Assembly (NCBI RefSeq): GCF_011008905.1
Contig: NZ_JAAIVI010000017.1
Span: 1,116,001-1,180,000, forward strand
Source of the DNA: Wenzhouxiangella sp. XN201
GTDB lineage: Bacteria > Pseudomonadota > Gammaproteobacteria > Xanthomonadales > Wenzhouxiangellaceae
Length of the DNA stretch: 64,000 bases
Reading direction: 5' to 3'
Position numbers and translations under genes: made by a program. Shown here piece by piece: positions 1 through 8,169 of this stretch. The notes below the pieces were generated by a model. The model was not told where the DNA came from and searched no databases. It saw only the letters and a program-made list of their open reading frames with translations. Each line of letters begins with the position of its first letter. Position 1 is the first letter of the stretch.

Positions 1-560
1 TCGTAATCCGAGGTCGTCGGCTCTGAGCCGAACTTCACGTACAGATCGGCATCGCCCGAGCCGCCGCTCATGTCGACATCGAGGCTGATGGCATCGGACG
101 GGACGCTGATCGTGAAGAACGTTTCCGAGCCCTGGCTTCCCGACAGGTTGTCGACGGGGACGCCGTTGGTCAGCTCGGAATCTCCACCACCACCGCCATC
201 GGAAGTTTCAAAGCTCCCGACCAGGCTGACGCCCGAGTAGCTGTTGTAGCCATGGATCATGATGTGCCAGGTGCCGGCCTGTGGATCGTCGAAGCTGCAG
301 TTTTCGTCGTTACCAGATTGGTACGGGCGGCAATCGTAGTCCGAGGTGGTCGGCTCCGATCCGAACTTCACGTACAGATCGGCATCTCCCGAGCCGCCGC
401 TCATGTCGATATCGAGGCTGGTAGCGTCGGACGGCACGTCGATCGTGAAGAAGGTCTCCGAGCCCTGGCTGCCCGACAGGTTGTCGACGGACTCACCATT
501 GGTCAGCTCGGTGGTGCCGCCACCGCCGTCACCACCATCACCGCCGTCGCCACCGTCCCC
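1..560 (-). repeat. In-frame 333-bp tandem duplication of the PPC domain
   Basis: Bases from 1 onward repeat at 334 onward with a period of 333 bp (111 codons). By eye roughly 85-90% of bases match over the ~190 bases visible in both copies. Most differences are silent or conservative, for example the shared [15 protein letters not shown] stretch. The copy nearer the catalytic domain is complete; the other is cut by the window edge. This looks like a recent in-frame domain duplication, and further copies may lie outside the window. Confidence 0.85.
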
Positions 561-1751
561 GTCGAGCAGGGAGTAGGTCAGCAGGTTGGGTGAGCCCGAG
601 CCGATGCTGCTCAGTCGACCGCTGGTGGCGCTGTCATAAATCGCGTTTTCGACCTGGGAAGGCGAGGCACCCGGGTTGTCGGCCAGGTAGAGCGCGGCAA
701 CACCGGCCACGTGCGGCGAGGCCATCGAGGTGCCGCTGATGGTGTTGGTGGCGGAGTTGCTCGTGTGCCAGGCCGAGGTAATGTCCGATCCCGGCGCAAA
801 GATATCGACGCAGCTGCCGTAGTTCGAAAAGCTCGAACGCGCATCGGAGCTGGTCGTCGAGCCGACCGTAATCGCGCTGGCCGAGCGGGCCGGAGAGGAA
901 TTGCAGGCATCCTGGCTTTCATTGCCCGCGGCTACCACGACGGTGACCCCGGCGTTGCGCATGTTGGTCACGGCATCGTCGATGGTCGATGAAGCACCGC
1001 CACCGAGGCTCATGTTGGCTACGGCGGGGAACTGCGCGTTTTCGGCCACCCAGTCCATGCCGGCGATGACTCCGGAGTTGGTGCCGGAACCGTTACAGTC
1101 GAGTACGCGAACGCCATGCACGGTCGCGCCCTTGGCCACCCCGTAGGTGGTGCCGGCCACGGTACCGGCGACATGCGTGCCGTGTCCGTTGCAGTCGTCG
1201 CTGCCGTTGCCGTCGTTGATGGCGGAATAGCCGTTGCCCATGCGACCACTGAACTCGTCATGCGAGGAAAGCACGCCGGTGTCGATGATGTAGGCGTGCA
1301 CATTGCCGGCCGAAGTGTTGTAGGTGTAGTCGCCGTCGAGCGGCAGGTCGCGCTGGTCGACCCGGTCCAGACCCCAGGTTGCGTTGTTCTGGGTGGCGTT
1401 GATCTGAACCACACCGTCTTCCTCGATGTAAGCGATGCGATCATCATCGAGCAAAGCGAGCAGGGCGTCCTCGTCGGCCTTGATCACGAAGCCGGGCAGG
1501 ACATGCGAGAACGAGCCTTTGAGCTGGGCGCCGTAGTCCCGCGCCATGGCGCGTGCGGTCGCTGCGACGTTCAGGCCCTGACCCTGGCCGCGGCCATTGC
1601 CCGGTAGTTCGGCGTCATCGAGAACCACGATGTACTGCCCCGGGACGGGGTTCTTTGTGGTGCGGAAGTCCGCAGCGTGGGTGGTTGAAATGAAGGTGGC
1701 GGCCAGAATGAACATGCCGGCCAGCCAGGTTAAGGATCTAAATCTAGACAT
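1..1751 (-). CDS. S8 (subtilisin/proteinase K-like) secreted serine peptidase with tandem PPC domains, 3' end cut by window
   Basis: Secreted endopeptidase of family S8. It reads from ATG 1751 through the left window edge with no stop, so the C terminus is missing. A GGGAG ribosome site lies about 9 bases before the ATG. Order: signal peptide (about residues 1-27), I9-type propeptide (about 38-115, containing GQYIVVLDD), then the catalytic domain with Asp157 (YIIDTGV), His190 ([10 protein letters not shown]) and Ser342 ([11 protein letters not shown]). A Gly/Asp-rich linker ([10 protein letters not shown] style) follows, then a PPC (pre-peptidase C-terminal) domain and a second, nearly identical PPC copy running off the window. 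The triad is complete, so an active enzyme is expected. PPC domains are usually removed during or after secretion. It stands alone, divergent from the tryptophanase gene. Confidence 0.93.
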   Translation of the reverse strand, partial: MSRFRSLTWLAGMFILAATFISTTHAADFRTTKNPVPGQYIVVLDDAELPGNGRGQGQGLNVAATARAMARDYGAQLKGSFSHVLPGFVIKADEDALLALLDDDRIAYIEEDGVVQINATQNNATWGLDRVDQRDLPLDGDYTYNTSAGNVHAYIIDTGVLSSHDEFSGRMGNGYSAINDGNGSDDCNGHGTHVAGTVAGTTYGVAKGATVHGVRVLDCNGSGTNSGVIAGMDWVAENAQFPAVANMSLGGGASSTIDDAVTNMRNAGVTVVVAAGNESQDACNSSPARSASAITVGSTTSSDARSSFSNYGSCVDIFAPGSDITSAWHTSNSATNTISGTSMASPHVAGVAALYLADNPGASPSQVENAIYDSATSGRLSSIGSGSPNLLTYSLLDGDGGDGGDGGDGGGGTTELTNGESVDNLSGSQGSETFFTIDVPSDATSLDIDMSGGSGDADLYVKFGSEPTTSDYDCRPYQSGNDENCSFDDPQAGTWHIMIHGYNSYSGVSLVGSFETSDGGGGGDSELTNGVPVDNLSGSQGSETFFTISVPSDAISLDVDMSGGSGDADLYVKFGSEPTTSDY

Positions 1752-2029
1752 TCAGTTTTTCTCCCGTTCGATCAATTGGTGAGTCCCCTTGATCGCCTTT
1801 TTCAAGCCCTCGCCTCCCGAGCCAGTCACGGGGTATACACGATCGGCTCCACCAATTGCCACCCGATCCGGGCATGAATCCCTGATTTTGTGACACCCAT
1901 CACGTCGAAAGTTTGCATTTGCTCACAATCTGCGCAAGATTCTGCGTGCATGAATCAATTGAGCGGGTGACGTGATCGAGGCCAGCGGCTATCATCCCGG
2001 CTGACCCGAATTCGTGAGTGAATCCGACC

Positions 2030-3415
2030 ATGCCCGAACAGTTCAGGACGGTGATCGAGCCGTTTCGCATCAAGTCCGTCGAGCCGATCGCGATGACCAC
2101 CCGGGAAGAGCGGGAAAAATATCTGAAATCAGCGCACTACAACCCATTCAAGCTCAAGTCCGAGCAGGTCATCATCGACCTTCTGACTGACAGCGGCACA
2201 TCGGCAATGAGTGCCGAGCAATGGGCCGGAATGATGCGCGGCGATGAGTCCTACGCCGGCTCGGTCAGCTGGCAGCGCCTCGAGCGGGTGATTCGCGACT
2301 TGACCGGTTATCCGCATATCCTGCCGACCCATCAGGGTCGCGCGGCCGAGCGGATTCTCTACAGCCATCTAGGCGGCGAAGGCAAGATTTTCCTGAGTAA
2401 TACGCATTTCGACACGACCCGGGCCAACATCGAGTACAGCGGCGCCGAGGCGATCGACTGCGTCACGCCCGAGTCCGGCAAGGCCGACAGCGATTTCCCC
2501 TTCAAGGGCAATGCCGATGTCGCGCGCATGGCCGAGATCGTGGAAGAGCGAGGGGCGGAGAACTTCGGCGCGATCATCCTGACCGTGACCAATAACTCCG
2601 GCGGCGGCCAGGCTGTGAGCATGGCCAACGCGCGCGAGGTACGCGATCTTTGCCGAAAACACGGCATCCTGTTCATTCTGGATGCCTGCCGCATTGCCGA
2701 GAACGCCTGGTTCATCAAGCAGGACGAGGACGGCTACAGCGACAGGTCCTGCCGCGAGATCGCCACGGAGATGTTCGGCCTGGCCGACGGCTGCGTGATG
2801 AGCGCCAAGAAGGACGCGCTGGTCAACATGGGCGGGTTCCTCGCCCTGAACGACGCCGAGCTGGCCGAGCACTGCACCAGCGTGCTGATCATTACCGAGG
2901 GCTACACCACCTACGGCGGCCTGTCGGGCCGGGACATGGAGGCGATTGCCATTGGTCTGGTCGAGATCTTCAACGAGGACTACCTGCGTTATCGCACGCG
3001 TTCGACCGCCTACCTGGGTGAGCATCTCGACAAACTGGGCATTCCGGTGATCAAGCCGATTGGCGGTCACGCCGTCTATGTCGATGCCGGTCAGCTCTAC
3101 GACCATCTTCCGGTCGATCAGTATCCTGGTCAGTCGCTGGTGTGCGAGCTCTACAAGATGGCCGGCATCCGTTCGGTCGAGATCGGTTCGGTGATGTTCG
3201 GCAAGTACGATGAAGACGGCAAGCTGGTGCCCGCACCGCGTGAGCTGGTGCGTCTGGCCATCCCCCGGCGGGTCTACACGCAAAGTCACGTCGACTACCT
3301 GATCGAGGCCTTTGAGATTGTGCGCGATCAGCGCCACTCGGCGCCGGGTTACCGGATTACCAAGGAGCCGCGGTTCCTGCGGCATTTCACCAGCGAATTC
3401 GAGCCGATCGGGTAG
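2030..3415 (+). CDS. tnaA: Tryptophanase (beta-eliminating lyase family)
   Basis: PLP-dependent lyase that splits L-tryptophan into indole, pyruvate and ammonia. The 461 residues align along their length with E. coli TnaA from memory: EPFRIKSVEP near the N terminus, DLLTDSGT, THQGR, the PLP-lysine region MSAKKDALVNMGG (Lys260/Lys261) and LRHFT near the end. The close relative tyrosine phenol-lyase has Thr and Phe at two substrate-deciding places. Here they are Asp (HFDTT, residue 128) and His (RHFT), as in tryptophanase. ATG 2030 is preferred over an in-frame GTG at 2018; neither has a clear ribosome site. A TATCAT -10-like hexamer lies at 1990. I see no tnaC-like Trp-containing leader peptide and no tnaB permease next to it. 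Confidence 0.88.
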   Translation: MPEQFRTVIEPFRIKSVEPIAMTTREEREKYLKSAHYNPFKLKSEQVIIDLLTDSGTSAMSAEQWAGMMRGDESYAGSVSWQRLERVIRDLTGYPHILPTHQGRAAERILYSHLGGEGKIFLSNTHFDTTRANIEYSGAEAIDCVTPESGKADSDFPFKGNADVARMAEIVEERGAENFGAIILTVTNNSGGGQAVSMANAREVRDLCRKHGILFILDACRIAENAWFIKQDEDGYSDRSCREIATEMFGLADGCVMSAKKDALVNMGGFLALNDAELAEHCTSVLIITEGYTTYGGLSGRDMEAIAIGLVEIFNEDYLRYRTRSTAYLGEHLDKLGIPVIKPIGGHAVYVDAGQLYDHLPVDQYPGQSLVCELYKMAGIRSVEIGSVMFGKYDEDGKLVPAPRELVRLAIPRRVYTQSHVDYLIEAFEIVRDQRHSAPGYRITKEPRFLRHFTSEFEPIG

Positions 3416-3417
3416 AA

Positions 3418-3490
3418 AGGGACCAGGGACGAGGGACCAGGTTTTCGATGTTCGGTTTCAGAGGTATGCTGGTCCCTAGTCCCTAGCCCA
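3418..3490. repeat. Inverted pair of heptanucleotide tandem repeats between tnaA and the ALDH gene
   Basis: The left arm has three 7-bp units: GGGACCA at 3419, GGGACGA at 3426 and GGGACCA at 3433. The right arm is the reverse orientation of the same theme: TGGTCCC at 3470, TAGTCCC at 3477 and TAGCCCA at 3484. The arms face each other across 27 bases, so the transcript can fold into a stem-loop just after the tnaA stop and right before the next start codon. There is no T-run, so a classical terminator is unlikely. Compare the arrays at 7133, 11658, 28331 and 40881. Confidence 0.8.
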
Positions 3491-3499
3491 TAAGTTTCC

Positions 3500-4882
3500 A
3501 TGCCCACTGATACCTCCCAGTACTCGAACATGCTTGCCGAGCTCCGCGCACACTTCAATGGCGGCCTCACCCGTCCTCTGGGCTGGCGACGCGAGCAACT
3601 GGCTGCCCTGTCGCGCCTGCTCGAGGAGAACGAAGGGCGGCTCAACGAAGCGCTGGCCGAAGATCTGGGCAAGCCGCCCCAGGAAGTACTGCTGGGAGAG
3701 ACAGCGCTGCTGTTCAGCGAGATTGACCATGCCCGCAGGCATCTCAAGTCCTGGACGAAGCGCCGGCGTGTGCGCACGCCCATGGTGGGCAAGCCGGGTC
3801 GCAGTTGGGTGCAGCCCGAACCGTACGGGGTGGTGCTGATCATCGGTGCCTGGAACTATCCCGTCCAGCTTTTGCTCAGCCCGTTGATTCCGGCGCTCGC
3901 GGCCGGCAATTGTGCCGTGCTCAAGCCCTCGGAGATTGCCGCCGCCACGTCACGCTTGCTGGCCGAACTGATCCCGAAGTACCTGGACGAGCGGGCTGTT
4001 CGGGTGGTCGAGGGTGCGGTGGAAGAAACCACGGAACTGCTCAAGCAGCACTTCGACCATATCTTCTACACCGGCGGTGCCGCAGTGGGCCGGATCATCA
4101 TGCGGGCCGCGGCCGAACACCTCACGCCGGTGACCCTGGAGCTGGGCGGAAAAAGTCCCTGCGTGATCGATGCCGGGGCGGACATCGAGTCGGCGGCCCG
4201 GCGGCTGACCTGGGGCAAGTGCCTCAACGCCGGGCAGACCTGCATCGCGCCTGACTACGTGCTCGTCACGCCATCCGAGCGCGACAAGCTGATCGGCGCC
4301 ATCGAGCACGAATTGTTCGAAATGTACGGCTCCAACCGATTGGAAAGTTCGGACTACTGCAAGATCATCAACCGGCGGCACTTCGATCGCCTGCGAAATC
4401 TGCTCGACAGCGGCCGGGTCGTGATCGGCGGCAAGGTCGACGAGGAAAACTGCCGGATCGAACCGACCGTGATGACCGAGGTGGCGCCCGATTCTGCAGT
4501 GATGCAGGAGGAAATTTTCGGGCCGATTCTTCCAATCCTCGAAGTCGAGAACCTCGACGAGGCGATCGCTTTCATTCGCCAGCGTGACAAGCCGCTGTCG
4601 TCCTACCTGTTCACCCGTTCGGGCGAGTCCGAGCAGCGCTTCGCCGAGTTGGTCTCGACCGGTAACCTGTGCATCAATGACACGCTGATGTTCATGTCGG
4701 TGCCGGACCTGCCCTTCGGCGGCGTGGGCATGAGCGGTATGGGGCAGTACCACGGCAAGGCCGGCTTCGATCGCCTGTCGCATCTCAAGGCGGTGATGAA
4801 GCGCGGAAGATTCCCGGAGATTCCGGTCCGCTTCCCGCCGTACAGCCGGTTCAAGATGCGCCTTCTCAAGTGGTTCAGCTGA
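3500..4882 (+). CDS. Class 3 (ALDH3-like) aldehyde dehydrogenase
   Basis: NAD(P)-dependent oxidation of aldehydes to acids. The 460 residues have the compact ALDH3 layout without the long N-terminal extension of class 1/2. Signature pieces are PYGVVLIIGAWNYP, FYTGGAAVGR, general base Glu214 (LELGGKSP) and nucleophile Cys248 (NAGQTCIAPDYVL). The C terminus is SHLKAVMKRGRF followed by a basic, hydrophobic end that could hold a membrane-peripheral anchor, as in fatty-aldehyde or coniferyl-aldehyde dehydrogenases. The substrate cannot be decided from sequence. It lies 84 bases after tnaA, with the heptamer element between, and 34 bases before plsC, so it may be co-transcribed with either. Confidence 0.9.
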   Translation: MPTDTSQYSNMLAELRAHFNGGLTRPLGWRREQLAALSRLLEENEGRLNEALAEDLGKPPQEVLLGETALLFSEIDHARRHLKSWTKRRRVRTPMVGKPGRSWVQPEPYGVVLIIGAWNYPVQLLLSPLIPALAAGNCAVLKPSEIAAATSRLLAELIPKYLDERAVRVVEGAVEETTELLKQHFDHIFYTGGAAVGRIIMRAAAEHLTPVTLELGGKSPCVIDAGADIESAARRLTWGKCLNAGQTCIAPDYVLVTPSERDKLIGAIEHELFEMYGSNRLESSDYCKIINRRHFDRLRNLLDSGRVVIGGKVDEENCRIEPTVMTEVAPDSAVMQEEIFGPILPILEVENLDEAIAFIRQRDKPLSSYLFTRSGESEQRFAELVSTGNLCINDTLMFMSVPDLPFGGVGMSGMGQYHGKAGFDRLSHLKAVMKRGRFPEIPVRFPPYSRFKMRLLKWFS

Positions 4883-4916
4883 CACTTTTCTGACTGTTTG
4901 TTCGTTAGGGGGATCG

Positions 4917-5711
4917 ATGAACGAACAAAGATCTCAAGGCATGGCGGGTTCGGTCGGCCGTCGCTGGCAGCGACTGCGACTGGTTCCCGAGTGGCTGTGG
5001 TTACCGATCAACGCGCTACAACTGATCGTGACCCTGCTGTGGTCGGCCGGTGGCATCAGTCTGGCGCTGCTGGTCCGCCTGGTCACCGGCAGCGAACGCA
5101 TTCCCCTGCGCATGGCCGCATGGTTTTGGGCGCCGGGTCTGTTGCTGGGTGCTGGAGCCCGGCTGGAAATCGCCGGGTCGGAGAAAGTCGATTTTTCACG
5201 CCCGCATTTGTTCGTGGCCAACCATCAGTCGATGATCGACATCTGTGCACTGTTCATGGCCGTTCCCGTCCCGCTTCGCTTCATGCTCAAGGCCTCGCTC
5301 GGCAAGGTGCCATTTCTGGGCGGGTATACGAAGGCGATGGGCATGATCCTGCTCCGGCGGGGTGATTCGGTCAGTGTGACCAGGCAGCTCGAACGGGCTG
5401 CCGAGCTGCTGCAAGAAGGTCACAGCCTGGTCGCCTTTCCGGAGGGTACGCGTGGTCACGACGGCCGTGTGCGTCCCTTCAAGGCTGGCGCCTTGCGCGC
5501 CGCGATCAGGGCCGGCGTGCCGGTCGTTCCGGTCGCCATCGAGGGCAGTGGTCAGGTCATGCCGCCGGGCGGATTTGCCATTCGCCCCGGCCGAATTCGC
5601 CTGATCTTCGGACAGCCAATCCCGACCGAGGGAGTCACGCTGTCGGATCGGCATCAGTTGGCCCGCAACGCGTTCGCTGCGGTCAGCGCACTCAAAAGCC
5701 GCCTCGGCTGA
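4917..5711 (+). CDS. plsC: 1-acyl-sn-glycerol-3-phosphate acyltransferase
   Basis: Inner-membrane acyltransferase that makes phosphatidic acid from lysophosphatidic acid in phospholipid synthesis. Of 264 residues, two hydrophobic segments fall at about 28-55 and 66-82. The HX4D catalytic box is NHQSMID (His103, Asp108). Block III is FPEGTRG and block IV the VPVVPVAIEG region. ATG 4917 has the ribosome site AGGGGGA just upstream. It follows the ALDH gene by 34 bases, so an operon is likely. Confidence 0.92.
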   Translation: MNEQRSQGMAGSVGRRWQRLRLVPEWLWLPINALQLIVTLLWSAGGISLALLVRLVTGSERIPLRMAAWFWAPGLLLGAGARLEIAGSEKVDFSRPHLFVANHQSMIDICALFMAVPVPLRFMLKASLGKVPFLGGYTKAMGMILLRRGDSVSVTRQLERAAELLQEGHSLVAFPEGTRGHDGRVRPFKAGALRAAIRAGVPVVPVAIEGSGQVMPPGGFAIRPGRIRLIFGQPIPTEGVTLSDRHQLARNAFAAVSALKSRLG

Positions 5712-5779
5712 GACCGGGCGGATCAATCCCGGGTTCGGCGTTATCATCGCCGTTGATTCGCCATATTCCCGAGACCACC

Positions 5780-7147
5780 ATGTCTACTGACGCGCTTGGC
5801 CAACTCGACCTCGATCACCTGTTTCACCCTTCCACCGATCTGAAGACCCACGGACGGACCGGTCCGCTGGTCTGGCAGCGCGGCGAGGGCGTGCATGTCC
5901 ATGACAGCGAAGGGCGGCGTTATCTGGAAGGCATGGCCGGCCTGTGGTGCACCGCGCTGGGCTATGGCGAGCCCGAGCTCGTCGAGGCGGCCCGCAAGCA
6001 AATGGAAACGTTCAGCTATGGGCCGCTGTTTGCCGGCAAGGCCAACGAACCGAGCATCCGACTTGCCGCCAAGCTGGCCGAATGGGTGCCGATCGAAGGT
6101 GCCCGCTTTCTATTCGGCTGCTCGGGCTCGGATGCCAACGACACCCAGGTCAAGTTGATCCGCTATTACTTCAACGCTATCGGCAAGCCCAACAAGAAGA
6201 AGATTCTCTCCAGGGGCAACGCCTATCACGGCGTGACGCTGGCCTCGGCGGCGCTGACCGGCCTGCCGGCCTTCCACAAGCACTTCGATCTGCCCGGCGA
6301 CGATGTCATTCATCTGACCGCTCCGTATCACTACCGTCAGGCGCTACCCGGCGAGAGCGAGGAGGATTTTTCCCAACGCCTGGCCGATGAGCTGGCCGAG
6401 GTCATCGAGCGCGAGGGTGCCGATCACATCGCGGCCATGATTGCCGAGCCGCTGATGGCTGCCGGCGGTGTGATCCCGCCACCGAAAGGCTACTTCGAGA
6501 AGATCCAGCCGATCCTGCGCGATAACGACATCCTGCTGATCGATGACGAAGTGGTATGCGGGTTTGGTCGTACCGGCAATGATTTTGGCTGCCAGACCTG
6601 GAACATCGAGCCGGCCACCATGACCCTGGCCAAGGCCCTGTCATCGGCCTATCAGCCGATTTCGGCCGTGGCTGTGCCGCCGTTCATGTACGAGGCCATT
6701 ACCGAGGCCTCGGGCGAGATAGGCCTGTTCGCGCACGGCCTGACTTATGCGGGACACCCTGTGGCGGCGGCCGTGGCGCTGCGTAACCTGGAGCTGATGG
6801 AAGAACGCGGCATCATGGCGCATGCGGCCAGAATGGGCGAGCTGCTGGAGGCCGGGCTGGCGCGCGTGCGGGAACACCCTCTGGTCGGTGACGTGCGCGG
6901 TAAAAGCCTGATCGCCGGTGTGGAACTGGTGGCCGATCGAGAATCCCACGAGCGATTCCCGGCCGAAGCAAAGATCGCCTTCAAGGCTGCAGCGGCCTGC
7001 CTGGAAGAAGGGTTGATCGTCAGGGCGCTACCGGGCGACACCCTCGCCATCTGCCCGCCACTGATCATCAACGAGGCGCAGGTGGACGAGTTGGTGGAGA
7101 AGTTGGTGCGGGGATTGAATCGGGTGGAAAAAAGTGTGAAGTGTTAA
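5780..7147 (+). CDS. Class III PLP-dependent aminotransferase (omega-transaminase-like)
   Basis: Moves an amino group from an amine or omega-amino acid to a keto acid. The 455 residues show FGCSGSDANDTQVKLIRYY (PLP phosphate cup), AYHGVT, DEVVCGFGRTG and the Schiff-base lysine Lys285 in TLAKALSSAYQPISAV. This pattern matches the omega-amino acid:pyruvate / putrescine-type transaminases rather than ornithine or GABA types, but the substrate is not provable here. ATG 5780 is chosen over an upstream in-frame TTG because the family starts close to this point. The last codons and stop lie inside a heptamer repeat (7133-7153), giving an ending EKSVKC that is probably not conserved. Confidence 0.88.
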   Translation: MSTDALGQLDLDHLFHPSTDLKTHGRTGPLVWQRGEGVHVHDSEGRRYLEGMAGLWCTALGYGEPELVEAARKQMETFSYGPLFAGKANEPSIRLAAKLAEWVPIEGARFLFGCSGSDANDTQVKLIRYYFNAIGKPNKKKILSRGNAYHGVTLASAALTGLPAFHKHFDLPGDDVIHLTAPYHYRQALPGESEEDFSQRLADELAEVIEREGADHIAAMIAEPLMAAGGVIPPPKGYFEKIQPILRDNDILLIDDEVVCGFGRTGNDFGCQTWNIEPATMTLAKALSSAYQPISAVAVPPFMYEAITEASGEIGLFAHGLTYAGHPVAAAVALRNLELMEERGIMAHAARMGELLEAGLARVREHPLVGDVRGKSLIAGVELVADRESHERFPAEAKIAFKAAAACLEEGLIVRALPGDTLAICPPLIINEAQVDELVEKLVRGLNRVEKSVKC

Positions 7148-7153
7148 GTGTGA
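7133..7153. repeat. Three heptanucleotide tandem repeats overlapping the aminotransferase stop codon
   Basis: Units AGTGTGA (7133), AGTGTTA (7140) and AGTGTGA (7147) are contiguous. The TAA stop of the aminotransferase (7145-7147) is formed within the array, so the repeat supplies the last three sense codons and the stop. Confidence 0.75.
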
Positions 7154-7155
7154 AG

Positions 7156-7197
7156 GGCCCGCGTCGCCTGGTGAAATCCTTGCGCACGACGCGGGCC
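7156..7197 (+). terminator. Candidate terminator hairpin after the aminotransferase gene
   Basis: A perfect 11-bp inverted repeat GGCCCGCGTCG (7156-7166) / CGACGCGGGCC (7187-7197) encloses a 20-base loop. It is followed by a modestly T-rich TGCCTTCTTGTC rather than a clean T-run. It lies between two convergent genes (aminotransferase + and bfr -). Confidence 0.6.
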
Positions 7198-7217
7198 TGC
7201 CTTCTTGTCGGATGCCG

Positions 7218-7241
7218 AACCAGCTAACCAGCCAACCAGCG
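7218..7241. repeat. Octamer tandem repeat AACCAGCN, three copies
   Basis: AACCAGCT (7218), AACCAGCC (7226) and AACCAGCG (7234) follow one another in the gap between the aminotransferase and bfr. The period is 8 rather than 7, but the style resembles the heptamer arrays elsewhere in the window. Confidence 0.6.
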
Positions 7242-7303
7242 AACGCTCTATGTAGCCCAGGCGTTTCGTGGCTTCGACTCGTCTGGACGAAGCCTGTAGC
7301 GGT

Positions 7304-7789
7304 TCAGTCGCCCACTTCCTGCTCGCCCATCTGCGATTGCAGATAGCGTTCCTCGCCGATGCGGTCGATCAGGCCGAGCTGGGTCTCGAGGAAGTCGGCA
7401 TGGCCTTCCTCGTCCCGGATCAGATCCTCGAACAGATCGCGTGTGGCGTAATCGCCGACGGCTTCGCATTCCTTGACCGCAGCCTTGTACATGTCGAGCG
7501 CTTCATACTCGAGCTTGAGATCATTCTGCAGGCATTCGACCGGATTCTCGCCGATCAGCAGGTGGCCGAGATCCTGGAGATTCGGCAGGCCTTCGAGGAA
7601 CAGGATGCGCTTGATGATGTGATCGGCGTGCTTCATCTCGTCGATCGATTCCTCGTATTCCATTTCGGAGAGCCGGTTCAGCCCCCAGTCTTCGTACATC
7701 CGCGAGTGAAGGAAATACTGGTTGATGGCGGTCAGTTCGGCCTTGAGTGCCTGGTTGAGGATATCGATAATCTTGCGGTCGCCTTTCAT
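7304..7789 (-). CDS. bfr: Bacterioferritin
   Basis: Haem-containing 24-subunit iron store with ferroxidase activity in the cytoplasm. The 161 residues are close to the E. coli length (158). All key residues fall at their usual numbers: ferroxidase ligands Glu18, Glu51, His54, Glu94, Glu127 and His130, and the haem axial ligand Met52 in DEMKHAD. It is the second gene after bfd with a 28-base gap, presumably on one transcript from the promoter at 8055-8084. Its 3' end faces the aminotransferase gene across a repeat-filled gap. Confidence 0.96.
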   Translation of the reverse strand: MKGDRKIIDILNQALKAELTAINQYFLHSRMYEDWGLNRLSEMEYEESIDEMKHADHIIKRILFLEGLPNLQDLGHLLIGENPVECLQNDLKLEYEALDMYKAAVKECEAVGDYATRDLFEDLIRDEEGHADFLETQLGLIDRIGEERYLQSQMGEQEVGD

Positions 7790-7817
7790 GTCCGGGATCC
7801 AGTGTTGAGCTGAACCC

Positions 7818-8048
7818 CTAGGATAACGCCGGTGAGTGAAGCTGGCCAGAGTGGGTTTCGATGGACATTACGGGCAGGGCGGGTGCGGCAAGCGCCGAGG
7901 CGATGACCGCTTCGGCGTGATCATGGCAACTGCCGCAGGTATCGGCGCAGCCGGTCAGCAGCTGGATTTCGTCGAGCGATCGGTAGCCGGCGGCAACCAG
8001 CTCCCGAATCCGTCGCTCCGTGACCGCATTGCAGAGACAGACATACAT
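7818..8048 (-). CDS. bfd: Bacterioferritin-associated ferredoxin
   Basis: [2Fe-2S] protein that reduces the bacterioferritin core so iron can be released. The 76 residues begin MYVCLCNAV, as in E. coli Bfd. The four cluster cysteines are Cys4 and Cys6 plus a CxxC pair (ADTCGSCHDH). The extra ~10-15 C-terminal residues beyond the Bfd fold are unconserved-looking. The start is fixed by the family's N-terminal sequence, yet no Shine-Dalgarno precedes it and the predicted transcript would begin at or within a few bases of the ATG. It is upstream of bfr on the same strand. Confidence 0.93.
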   Translation of the reverse strand: MYVCLCNAVTERRIRELVAAGYRSLDEIQLLTGCADTCGSCHDHAEAVIASALAAPALPVMSIETHSGQLHSPALS

Positions 8049-8054
8049 GGCACA

Positions 8055-8084
8055 ATGATTTCATGAATGCGAATGATTGTCAAA
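8055..8084 (-). promoter_or_regulatory. Putative bfd-bfr promoter overlapped by a Fur-box-like sequence
   Basis: Reading the minus strand, a perfect -35 TTGACA (8083-8078) is followed by a 17-base spacer and the -10 AATCAT (8060-8055). The segment TTTGACAATCATTCGCATT (8084-8066) closely resembles gammaproteobacterial Fur boxes of the GATAATCATTCTCATT type. It covers the -35 and most of the spacer, where a repressor would block polymerase. The -10 ends only 6 bases before the bfd ATG. Confidence 0.62.
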
Positions 8085-8169
8085 TACATTGCGGTTTAGC
8101 GTATCCGCCGCTTGCGCCACAATGGTGTTGCACCGATACTGGCCGGCAAGAAATCGCGCCGGGGACCCG

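Noticed and set aside
1752-2029. tnaC-like leader peptide before tryptophanase
   Set aside because: No short open frame with a Trp codon and following Rho-type leader was visible in the 278-base gap.
2369-3385. 338-codon open frame antisense to tnaA
   Set aside because: Shadow of the tryptophanase gene, without motif or ribosome site.
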